Shown: one piece after another, positions 1 to 5,383 of the stretch
Layout: the number at the start of each line of letters is the position of its first letter
How positions within the stretch are numbered: the stretch's first letter is position 1
From: Psychrobacter sp.
GTDB taxonomy: Bacteria > Pseudomonadota > Gammaproteobacteria > Pseudomonadales > Moraxellaceae
Length of the DNA: 6,935 nt
NCBI GenBank assembly: GCA_020024075.1
Contig: JAHHUJ010000110.1
Location: 1 to 6,935 of the forward strand
Reading direction: 5' to 3'
The notes under the pieces: model-generated
What the model was told of the DNA's origin: nothing
The model's input: only the letters and a program-made list of their open reading frames with translations
Database searches by the model: none
Program-made: the position numbers and the translations under genes

Positions 1-2
1 AG

Positions 3-68
3 AGCCCTCTTGAGTAAGAAATTTAAGCCAAAAACTATAAATTACTCAAATAATAAGGGCTGTTTTTT
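3..68 (+). terminator. Probable rho-independent terminator of a gene left of the window
   Basis: AGCCCT (3-8) pairs with AGGGCT (56-61), and TTGAGTAA (10-17) pairs with TTACTCAA (42-49). The two helices are joined by an unpaired C on one side and ATAATA on the other, with a 24-base loop. The structure is followed by G and six T (63-68), the polarity expected for a plus-strand transcript entering from the left. The large loop and asymmetric bulge make it weaker than a textbook terminator. No coding sequence for that upstream gene is visible in the window. Confidence 0.45.
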
Positions 69-168
69 GGGTTAATCGTCAAATGTTCCACATGGTAAGT
101 TTTATATTTACCAGCAGTTACTGGCTTTGCTATCTAGGTAGAGCAAAATAAGCCAAGAATTATAGCAG

Positions 169-1041
169 TTAGTCTTTGCTATAAATTAAATCCCAAACCC
201 CATGACCTCGATCAATGCCTCTTTTTTCAAACTTAGTCATAGGGCGGAAGTCTGGACGCGGTGTGAAATTACCTTGCCCTGCGGTATTGGTTAAGCCTTC
301 AAAGTTGTCGAGCACCTCTAGCATCCAGAATGCATAATGCTCCCAGTCTGTTGCCGCATGGAACCAGCCACCACTTTTGATAACACGGGTGACAATCTCC
401 ATTCGCTTGGGGCTAACAAAGCGGCGCTTATAGTGACGCTTTTTTTGCCAAGGATCAGGGAAATACAGCTGGATACGGTCAATATGATTGTCAGGTAATT
501 GCTGCATTAAAGCGATGGCATCCCCATTGATAATTTTTAGGTTGGTCAGCCCCTCTTCATTGGCCATATAGGCGCACTTGCCAATACCTGGCTCATGGAC
601 TTCAATGCCCACGAAGTTGCGACTGGGGTCGGCTTTGGCCATCTCAATTAAAGAGCTGCCCATCCCAAAACCAATTTCAAAGGTTAACGGGGCATCAGGG
701 CCATTGGGTGTTTGCTCGGTATCAGCAAATAAAGCACGCAAATCTGTGATGCCATCGATAATACCTTGGCCTCTATCGTCCATAGTATTGACAATATATT
801 TGGCATAGATAGGGTCTGTTAGCGCTTGCTCGGCATTTTTGTTAAGGTGGGTGCGACGTTTCATAAAGGTTTTGATTAGGCGTGGAAAAGCAGTGTCAGC
901 GGCCTCAGAGTCAGCTTGATCGCCATTTTGGTAAGCGGTACTTTTGGCGGTAGGATCGATAGCATTGTCCTTCGTGTCGGTAGTTTCAGAGGTGGGTAAG
1001 CTATCTGTGGTAGGGGTGTTTGGAGTATTCTCAGCGCTCAT
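169..1041 (-). CDS. trmB: tRNA (guanine-N7-)-methyltransferase TrmB
   Basis: TrmB transfers a methyl group from S-adenosylmethionine to N7 of G46 in the variable loop of tRNAs; it is cytosolic. With the ATG at 1041 the product is 290 residues. The SAM-binding motif FEIGFGMGSSL lies at about 121-131 and is followed by GIEVHEPG (145-152). The family signature FPDPWQKKRHYKRR is at 194-207, and the C-terminal block TKFEKRG...GHGVWDL at 269-284. The conserved core starts near residue 53 (RLIKTFMKRR). Before it lies a polar, low-complexity tail rich in Thr, Asp, Ala and Pro, which makes the protein longer than E. coli TrmB (about 239 residues). An in-frame TTG at 1101 would add 20 residues; I prefer the ATG because the TTG has no usable Shine-Dalgarno spacing, although the ATG also lacks a strong one. 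The gene is divergent from its neighbour and has no same-strand partner in the window. Confidence 0.95.
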   Translation of the reverse strand: MSAENTPNTPTTDSLPTSETTDTKDNAIDPTAKSTAYQNGDQADSEAADTAFPRLIKTFMKRRTHLNKNAEQALTDPIYAKYIVNTMDDRGQGIIDGITDLRALFADTEQTPNGPDAPLTFEIGFGMGSSLIEMAKADPSRNFVGIEVHEPGIGKCAYMANEEGLTNLKIINGDAIALMQQLPDNHIDRIQLYFPDPWQKKRHYKRRFVSPKRMEIVTRVIKSGGWFHAATDWEHYAFWMLEVLDNFEGLTNTAGQGNFTPRPDFRPMTKFEKRGIDRGHGVWDLIYSKD

Positions 1042-1143
1042 ATGAATAAAATCGTCCACTATTGGGGTTATCAAATTGAAGAAATTGGGAGGATTAGCCA
1101 AGCCTATTAAAAAACAGCGTTAAGGCTAAAAAATAAAGTAATA

Positions 1144-1156
1144 TGGGCGTATTATA
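1144..1156 (-). promoter_or_regulatory. Putative trmB promoter (-10 TATAAT)
   Basis: A perfect TATAAT reads on the minus strand from 1156 to 1151. It would start transcription near 1144, about 100 bases before the ATG of trmB and 43 before the alternative TTG. The -35 position at a 17-base spacing (1179-1174, TCGTTT) matches the consensus poorly, so the call depends on the -10 alone. The plus strand of the same AT stretch reads TATAAC, so it could also serve the divergent gene. Confidence 0.4.
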
Positions 1157-1228
1157 ACGTTAATCCACCTATAAAACGATGTGCAAGCCGTCAAAGTTTG
1201 TCTCGACTTAGGTCGCTGTTGTGTCATA

Positions 1229-1233
1229 TAAGG
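1229..1233 (+). promoter_or_regulatory. Ribosome binding site of the DUF2628/pilin-like gene
   Basis: TAAGG ends 10 bases before the ATG at 1244. It is a moderate Shine-Dalgarno match and supports that start codon. Confidence 0.5.
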
Positions 1234-1243
1234 TTAAATTGGT

Positions 1244-2185
1244 ATGTTGTTTATTGAAGAAACTTCGCCGCCGCCATTTTATCAAGAGCAGATTACGGAT
1301 GAAAAACGCACTCAGCTTGATAAATGGTTTATTGGCAATCGCTCACAAGCTTATTATCTAAAGCGTTTTTCTGAATTTGATGCACAAGGCTATTTGTCCG
1401 CTAAGTGGAACTGGGCCGCTTTCTTGGCTACTTTTGGCTGGCTGTTATATCGTAAGCGGTATCTAGATTGTATTGTATATACTGTCGCCGGCTGGTCCTT
1501 TATTCAGTTGAATGTGGTCATTGCCTTAGTGGCTTTTGAATATGCCTTCATGTCTTTTGTGCCGGATGCCTATCAGATGTTCACCCGCATTGCGATAGCG
1601 ACTGTTATTTGGTTGTTTTGGTCAATAATGGTGGGCAGATGGGCAGATGCTTATTATTATCGCATGGCACGGCGTGAGATAGCCGATGTCTTGGCTGATT
1701 ATCCAAAGCAGCCAGAACAGCAAAAGGCGCACTTAAACAAGGAGGGGGGCACTAGCCTGGTGGGGCTTGGGGCTGCTTTTGCTATTTTTTTATTTTTATT
1801 GTTTGTCATGCAGAATCGCTTTTTGCCCTTATATGCTCAGCCCAAAGAGCATGGCATTATTCAAGACACCTTTATGCAAACCCGCATAGCAACTGGAGAG
1901 ATTGAGCAGCAATTTCAGTCTCAAGGCAAATGCCCAATTGACTATCAGCCTAATGAGATTAGTGAAAATCTTAAGTTTGAGGTAGTAGAGCACACCCCAG
2001 CTTTGGGCAATAAGCCCAGTAGTTGTGTGCTGATTGCCACCATAGGGAATATTCCTTTCCCTAATCGCAATCTAAATGGGCAGAGATACATCATGTATCG
2101 CCCCTCTGATCAAAAGCAGGAGCGATGGCAATGCATCACTTCACTGAATGAGAAGAAGAGACCACCCATTTGCTCTAGTAGCTAA
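1244..2185 (+). CDS. DUF2628 membrane protein with pilin-like C-terminal domain
   Basis: This is a 313-residue membrane protein of unknown function. Residues about 36-150 resemble DUF2628: an aromatic N-terminal segment, then WNWAAFLATFGWLLYRKRY (55-73), and hydrophobic helices at about 75-103 and 113-131. A charged linker (142-169) leads to a further helix (about 171-189) and a probably periplasmic domain (190-313). That domain holds four cysteines (230, 261, 297, 310). Its layout, with GEIEQQF, then CVLIATIGN, LNGQRYIMY, WQC and a final PPICSSS, resembles the C-terminal half of type IV pilins, where a G-x-I-T/A-x-x-F strand and a WxC...PxxC end are usual. No prepilin peptidase site (Gly followed by Phe-Thr-Leu-Ile-Glu) precedes the helix, so it is probably anchored and not assembled as a pilin. 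Both domain calls are from memory of family patterns; the pilin likeness is the less certain one. The gene appears monocistronic, divergent from trmB and convergent with the antiporter. Confidence 0.85.
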   Translation: MLFIEETSPPPFYQEQITDEKRTQLDKWFIGNRSQAYYLKRFSEFDAQGYLSAKWNWAAFLATFGWLLYRKRYLDCIVYTVAGWSFIQLNVVIALVAFEYAFMSFVPDAYQMFTRIAIATVIWLFWSIMVGRWADAYYYRMARREIADVLADYPKQPEQQKAHLNKEGGTSLVGLGAAFAIFLFLLFVMQNRFLPLYAQPKEHGIIQDTFMQTRIATGEIEQQFQSQGKCPIDYQPNEISENLKFEVVEHTPALGNKPSSCVLIATIGNIPFPNRNLNGQRYIMYRPSDQKQERWQCITSLNEKKRPPICSSS

Positions 2186-2188
2186 TAC

Positions 2189-2278
2189 TAATAGCCCTTA
2201 ATAAACAATAGTAGATAAATAAGAGTAGCCTGATAGCTATTAGCTTCTAATAGCTAATAGCCTTTAATAGTTAATAGC
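2189..2278. repeat. Cluster of TAATAG words
   Basis: TAATAGC occurs at 2189-2195, 2248-2254, 2255-2261 and 2272-2278, with TAATAGT at 2265-2271. They fill much of the 99-base spacer and look like the product of local duplication or slippage. The two adjacent copies at 2248-2261 overlap the right arm of the hairpin. Confidence 0.5.
2234..2256. repeat. 10-bp inverted repeat in the convergent spacer, possible bidirectional terminator
   Basis: TAGCTATTAG (2234-2243) and CTAATAGCTA (2247-2256) form a perfect 10-bp stem with a CTT loop, between the ends of two convergent genes. The stem is AT-rich and no T-run follows on either strand, so termination here is only suggested by position. Confidence 0.4.
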
Positions 2279-2284
2279 ATTTGA

Positions 2285-4132
2285 CTATGGCTTCTTAGAG
2301 AGCCCCACCGCGGTTTCAATCTCCTCTAAGTCAAGCTTTTTACCTTCAGTGTGATCGGAGTCGAATAAGCTCTCAAGCTCCATCAGTGAGGCCTGTACTG
2401 ACTCAATGAGCTTCGCCTCATCTTCATAGATGGCTTGCTGTTGCTCTAGTAGTTGATCGTCATAGTCACGGAAGGCGGTGATAGTCTCCCGTGCTTTCTC
2501 AGGAGAGATGCCCAATAATTCTAACGACTCGCGTGACATATCGAGTGAAGACAGATAAGTTTCGCGCCAGATATGAGTTATGCCTATTTCACGTAAGCGG
2601 TAATAATGGGCACGGTTGCGTGCGCGCACCAAGATTTGTAGATGTGAATAATGGTTATGTAGGTAGCGTGCAGTAGAAATTGAGCGTTCCACATCATCAA
2701 TAGCAATGATAAATATTCGGGCTTTTTCAATCCCGGCAGCTCTTAATATTTGAGGATTCTGAGGGTTGCCATAATACACTTGGTTACCAAATTTACGCAC
2801 GAAATCGACTTGGTTGGCAGAGCTTTCAATGGCGGTAAATTCGATATTGTGCATACGCAGCACTCGACCGATAATCTGACCGACACGGCCAAAGCCTGCG
2901 ATAATGACGGGGTGCTCATGGTCAGGGATACTGTCGTACTCTCGGTCTGGCTGTCTTTTTGCAAATCTAGGCTCACCAAGCTTCTCAAGCAGCATAAACC
3001 CAATAGGGGTCAATGCCATAGAGATGGTCACAATTAGGGTAAGCAGGTTGGCATGCTCAGGACTTAGTACGTTTTGGTTGGCTGCGGTGCCAAATAACAC
3101 AAAAGCAAACTCACCACCTTGGGCTAAGGTCACCCCGAGACGAATACTAGTCGGTAAGCGGTTACCTAGCAGGCGAGCAATGGCAGTGATTACCCCAAAC
3201 TTGATAATCATTAACACAATGGCCGCCCCAATAATAAAGAACGGATGTGCCAAGATGAGCTTAACGTCAGTTAACATACCTACTGACATAAAGAACAAAC
3301 CTAAAAGCAGGCCCTTAAACGGCTCAATACTGGCTTCAAGCTCATGGCGATATTCAGAATCGGCTAATAATACCCCGGTTAAGAACGCCCCAAGGGCCAT
3401 AGATAGGCCAATTTGGCCCATCAAAATAGACACCCCCATTACAATAAACAACGCCACAGCAGTGATTAGCTCATTGGCACCACTTAAGGCCACAAACTTA
3501 AAGAAAGGCCGTACCACATAGCGGCTAACTAGGAATAATCCGCCAAATACTGCCACCACTTTAGCAAAGTAGATTAAGTCATAAGTCTGCTCGCGAACCC
3601 CTGATAAAAAAGGAATGGCCGCCAGCAGCGGGATAACAGCAATGTCTTGGAATAATAAGATGGTAAAGGCTTCACGGCCATGGGTGCTAGACAGCTGTTC
3701 TTTTTCAGTCAGCACTTGTAGTACAAAGGCGGTGGAGGATAACGCCAGACCAAAGCCTACGATAAAGGCGGTGTCTAGCTTGAGCGGGGTGAACTGAAAA
3801 ATAAGCCCCATTAATAATAGACCAGTGACTCCAACTTGCAGGCCACCAAAGACGAAGATGGAATGACGCAGCGCCCATAATCTCGATGGTTGTAGCTCAA
3901 GACCAATGACGAACAGCAGCATTACCACGCCGAACTCAGAGAAATGCATTAAGCTTTCTGCATCCCCGGCGACATCGAACACACTAGGTCCTAGTAATAG
4001 ACCTGTAATCAAGTAACCCAAAACAGTAGAGATGTGAAGTCGCTTACCCAGTGGAACCAATAATAAAGCGGCACCTAAAAATATAGTGGCTTGAAGCATT
4101 AGGCTAGGTTGAACGAGGGAAGCTGCAAACAT
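2285..4132 (-). CDS. kefB: KefB/KefC-type glutathione-gated K+/H+ antiporter (CPA2 family)
   Basis: This is an inner-membrane monovalent cation/proton antiporter of 615 residues, near the length of E. coli KefB and KefC (about 600-620). Residues 1-385 form the CPA2 membrane domain with about 12 hydrophobic segments. It includes the ion-path motif LLFQDIAVIP (159-168) and the regulatory loop RHELEASIEPFKGLLLG (262-278), diagnostic for Kef proteins. The cytoplasmic KTN/TrkA-N nucleotide-binding domain runs from about 406, with glycine motif GFGRVGQ (413-419) and an acidic residue at the end of strand 2 (E435). VRARNRAHYYRLR (502-514) matches the Kef region around the glutathione site, and an acidic helical tail follows (555-600). 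HELE and VYYG lean toward KefB over KefC; orthology is not proven. Kef systems release K+ and acidify the cytoplasm on electrophile stress. A good Shine-Dalgarno (AGGA, minus strand 4142-4139, spacing 6) fixes the start. The 235-residue gene lies 85 bases upstream on the same strand. Confidence 0.93.
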   Translation of the reverse strand: MFAASLVQPSLMLQATIFLGAALLLVPLGKRLHISTVLGYLITGLLLGPSVFDVAGDAESLMHFSEFGVVMLLFVIGLELQPSRLWALRHSIFVFGGLQVGVTGLLLMGLIFQFTPLKLDTAFIVGFGLALSSTAFVLQVLTEKEQLSSTHGREAFTILLFQDIAVIPLLAAIPFLSGVREQTYDLIYFAKVVAVFGGLFLVSRYVVRPFFKFVALSGANELITAVALFIVMGVSILMGQIGLSMALGAFLTGVLLADSEYRHELEASIEPFKGLLLGLFFMSVGMLTDVKLILAHPFFIIGAAIVLMIIKFGVITAIARLLGNRLPTSIRLGVTLAQGGEFAFVLFGTAANQNVLSPEHANLLTLIVTISMALTPIGFMLLEKLGEPRFAKRQPDREYDSIPDHEHPVIIAGFGRVGQIIGRVLRMHNIEFTAIESSANQVDFVRKFGNQVYYGNPQNPQILRAAGIEKARIFIIAIDDVERSISTARYLHNHYSHLQILVRARNRAHYYRLREIGITHIWRETYLSSLDMSRESLELLGISPEKARETITAFRDYDDQLLEQQQAIYEDEAKLIESVQASLMELESLFDSDHTEGKKLDLEEIETAVGLSKKP

Positions 4133-4167
4133 TAGCGGTCCTTTTTTGGTTGTGCCGGTTTGGTGTA

Positions 4168-4200
4168 TTTATATTTTTTAAACAGTTAATAAACAGTTAA
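4168..4200 (-). promoter_or_regulatory. Putative antiporter promoter overlapped by an 11-bp tandem repeat
   Basis: On the minus strand TATAAA (4173-4168) could be a -10 box, giving a start near 4161 and a short leader before the well-placed AGGA. The -35 position (4196-4191, CTGTTT) is poor. TAAACAGTTAA is repeated perfectly and without a gap at 4179-4189 and 4190-4200, covering the spacer and the -35 position as an operator might. It could equally be chance in AT-rich DNA, with the gene expressed by read-through from the upstream neighbour. Confidence 0.3.
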
Positions 4201-4217
4201 GTAGTAACCTCAAACAT

Positions 4218-4925
4218 TCAGCGCTTTTTATATACTTTCCAAACTCCATTATCAGCCAGTGGATTGCTATAAGCATCATTGCGCTGTTTGCGCGGCTTTT
4301 GACGGCTATCCACAATCTTAAAATCAGGTAGGGCATGAATGATAAGACCAGTGCGATAAAATCTAATGCGTTCAGGATCTAATAATTCCCCTTTATCGTT
4401 CTTACAAAAAACATAAGCACGAAGGTCGATAAACTCTCTATGAGCCACCAAACGGGCGGTGTCATCGTTTGCAAAGACCTTCTCTAGACGCAAGCATTCA
4501 GCCTCAGTAAACTCTCCACACTTGTCGATTAAAGCCCCAACAGAGCCAAAGTTTTTTGACTCTTTGGCTCGAGTTTTGGTCAAGTGTAGTCGCTGCACAT
4601 GATAAATAAACTGTGGTATTTCTAAGCTGGCAGGTAGGGGCAGGTTGTCAGGTGGTAGATAAGCGGCTGGATAAAAACTCAAGGCACGGTCAATTAGAGG
4701 CTGCCAACGTTTGTGGTAAGCGGCGACCTCATCTCTATTACCCTGATAGATAGGCATATCTCTGACTTGTTGCAGGATATCTGGAGGGAATTGATCTGCT
4801 CGAAAAGCAGCAATATCTGCTTGCAAAGTAGAAAGTAACTCTTTGGCCAGTGACTTACCCTCCTTGGATAAAGGATCTTGGATAATATCTTCTGGCGCGA
4901 CAAAAGGGGCAGATCGTCTTGACAT
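4218..4925 (-). CDS. Uncharacterised 235-residue soluble protein
   Basis: I do not recognise this family. The product has no signal peptide or membrane segment and is probably cytosolic. It opens with a short polar stretch and a helical region (about 20-85). A proline-rich turn, PAAYLPPDNLPLPASLEIP, lies at 86-104. A mixed segment follows with cysteines at 136, 144 and 174. The last 30 residues are basic (RQKPRKQR at 208-215 and a KVYKKR end), which might fit nucleic-acid or ribosome contact, but that is only a charge argument. Coding is supported by the length of the open frame, ordinary codon use and compact spacing from the antiporter (85 bases), with which it could be co-transcribed. The ATG at 4925 lacks a clear Shine-Dalgarno. 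It is divergent from der across a long spacer. No function is assigned. Confidence 0.8.
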   Translation of the reverse strand: MSRRSAPFVAPEDIIQDPLSKEGKSLAKELLSTLQADIAAFRADQFPPDILQQVRDMPIYQGNRDEVAAYHKRWQPLIDRALSFYPAAYLPPDNLPLPASLEIPQFIYHVQRLHLTKTRAKESKNFGSVGALIDKCGEFTEAECLRLEKVFANDDTARLVAHREFIDLRAYVFCKNDKGELLDPERIRFYRTGLIIHALPDFKIVDSRQKPRKQRNDAYSNPLADNGVWKVYKKR

Positions 4926-4966
4926 AATTGATATAGGTTCATTATTAAGAGAGTTAAAACCATGTT

Positions 4967-4972
4967 ATCATA
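4967..4972 (-). promoter_or_regulatory. Weak -10 candidate for the 235-residue gene
   Basis: TATGAT reads on the minus strand from 4972 to 4967, five of six bases of the -10 consensus, and would start transcription about 35 bases before the ATG at 4925. No convincing -35 hexamer lies at the right spacing. Confidence 0.25.
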
Positions 4973-5110
4973 ACTGGGCAATCTAACTGCACTACTGAAA
5001 TCTGTGTGCCTAATTATTTTGGCCACAATATATGCACTAGTAAGCAGTCGATATTTTTTTTAAAGCCCATATATAACTCTAGGGCTTGGATAACGAGTTG
5101 GTAGTTTTAT

Positions 5111-5141
5111 TTGACAAACTGGAAATTATTTTAAGTATTAA
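5111..5141 (+). promoter_or_regulatory. Weak distal promoter candidate upstream of der
   Basis: TTGACA (5111-5116) is a perfect -35 hexamer. The best -10 is TATTAA (5136-5141) at a 19-base spacing, four of six matches. It would give a leader of more than 230 bases, so the proximal promoter at 5278-5286 is the stronger candidate. Confidence 0.25.
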
Positions 5142-5194
5142 CTTCTAATAACTCAACTTTAATTTTATTGGCTAAGCGGCTGTTAACAATAATA

Positions 5195-5248
5195 TTTTAG
5201 CGGCTAGTAATGTTTTAGCAGCTGGTAATGTTTCAGCGGTTAGTAATA
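5195..5248. repeat. Three 18-bp imperfect tandem repeats
   Basis: The units are 5195-5212 (TTTTAGCGGCTAGTAATG), 5213-5230 (two mismatches to the first) and 5231-5248 (three mismatches to the first). A degenerate AGCGGCT at 5175-5181 may be the remnant of a fourth. The block ends 30 bases before the extended -10 of der, so it sits where activator or repressor sites would lie. No function can be read from the sequence. Confidence 0.7.
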
Positions 5249-5277
5249 ACGTTTAATAAGCTTAGACCGGTATAGAT

Positions 5278-5286
5278 TGCTAGAAT
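5278..5286 (+). promoter_or_regulatory. Probable der promoter (extended -10)
   Basis: TGCTAGAAT at 5278-5286 fits the extended -10 pattern TGnTATAAT with one mismatch. Such promoters can work without a good -35, and none is obvious here. Transcription would start near 5293, within the palindrome GGTTAACC (5291-5298), giving a leader of about 90 bases. Confidence 0.45.
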
Positions 5287-5372
5287 CCGTGGTTAACCGA
5301 CCTCCTATTTAATTAATTGACTATAAAGCACTCTGATTTCATTCTCAATCATTAACGCCTTGTAAAACCAAG

Positions 5373-5376
5373 TGAG
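5373..5376 (+). promoter_or_regulatory. Weak ribosome binding site of der
   Basis: TGAG lies 7 bases before the ATG at 5384, the only Shine-Dalgarno-like sequence near it. The start itself is secure because the conserved P-loop begins 11 residues later, as in other Der proteins. Confidence 0.35.
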
Positions 5377-5383
5377 ATAAAAA

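Larger units (their letters stand above)
4926..5383. other. 458-base divergent spacer without a gene
   Basis: The stretch is AT-rich and I see no protein or structured RNA gene in it. It holds a weak minus-strand -10 (4967-4972), a 6-bp inverted repeat AAGCCC/GGGCTT (5063-5068 and 5082-5087), and an isolated consensus TTGACA (5111-5116). Further right are three 18-bp tandem repeats (5195-5248), an extended -10 promoter (5278-5286) and the der leader. A frame on the minus strand from 5026 to 4694 partly covers it but overlaps the better 235-residue gene and has no recognisable product. Confidence 0.6.

Noticed and set aside
578..808. 76-codon plus-strand frame inside trmB
   Set aside because: It is the complement of the conserved methyltransferase core and has no independent coding signal.
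2904..3521. 205-codon open frame on the plus strand, antisense to the antiporter
   Set aside because: It lies wholly inside a well-supported gene. Its translation is a Ser/Asn/Pro/Lys-rich string typical of the complement of a membrane protein, with no recognisable domain.
4694..5026. 110-codon open frame on the minus strand overlapping the start of the 235-residue gene
   Set aside because: It overlaps the better-supported gene in another frame, has no recognisable product, and no good ribosome binding site was seen.
5063..5087. AAGCCC/GGGCTT hairpin as a terminator
   Set aside because: The T-run lies before it on the plus strand and would be an A-run after it on the minus strand, so the polarity is wrong for termination in either direction.
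5195..5248. The 18-bp repeats as a CRISPR array
   Set aside because: The units are contiguous with no spacers, are too short and diverged, and no cas gene is nearby.
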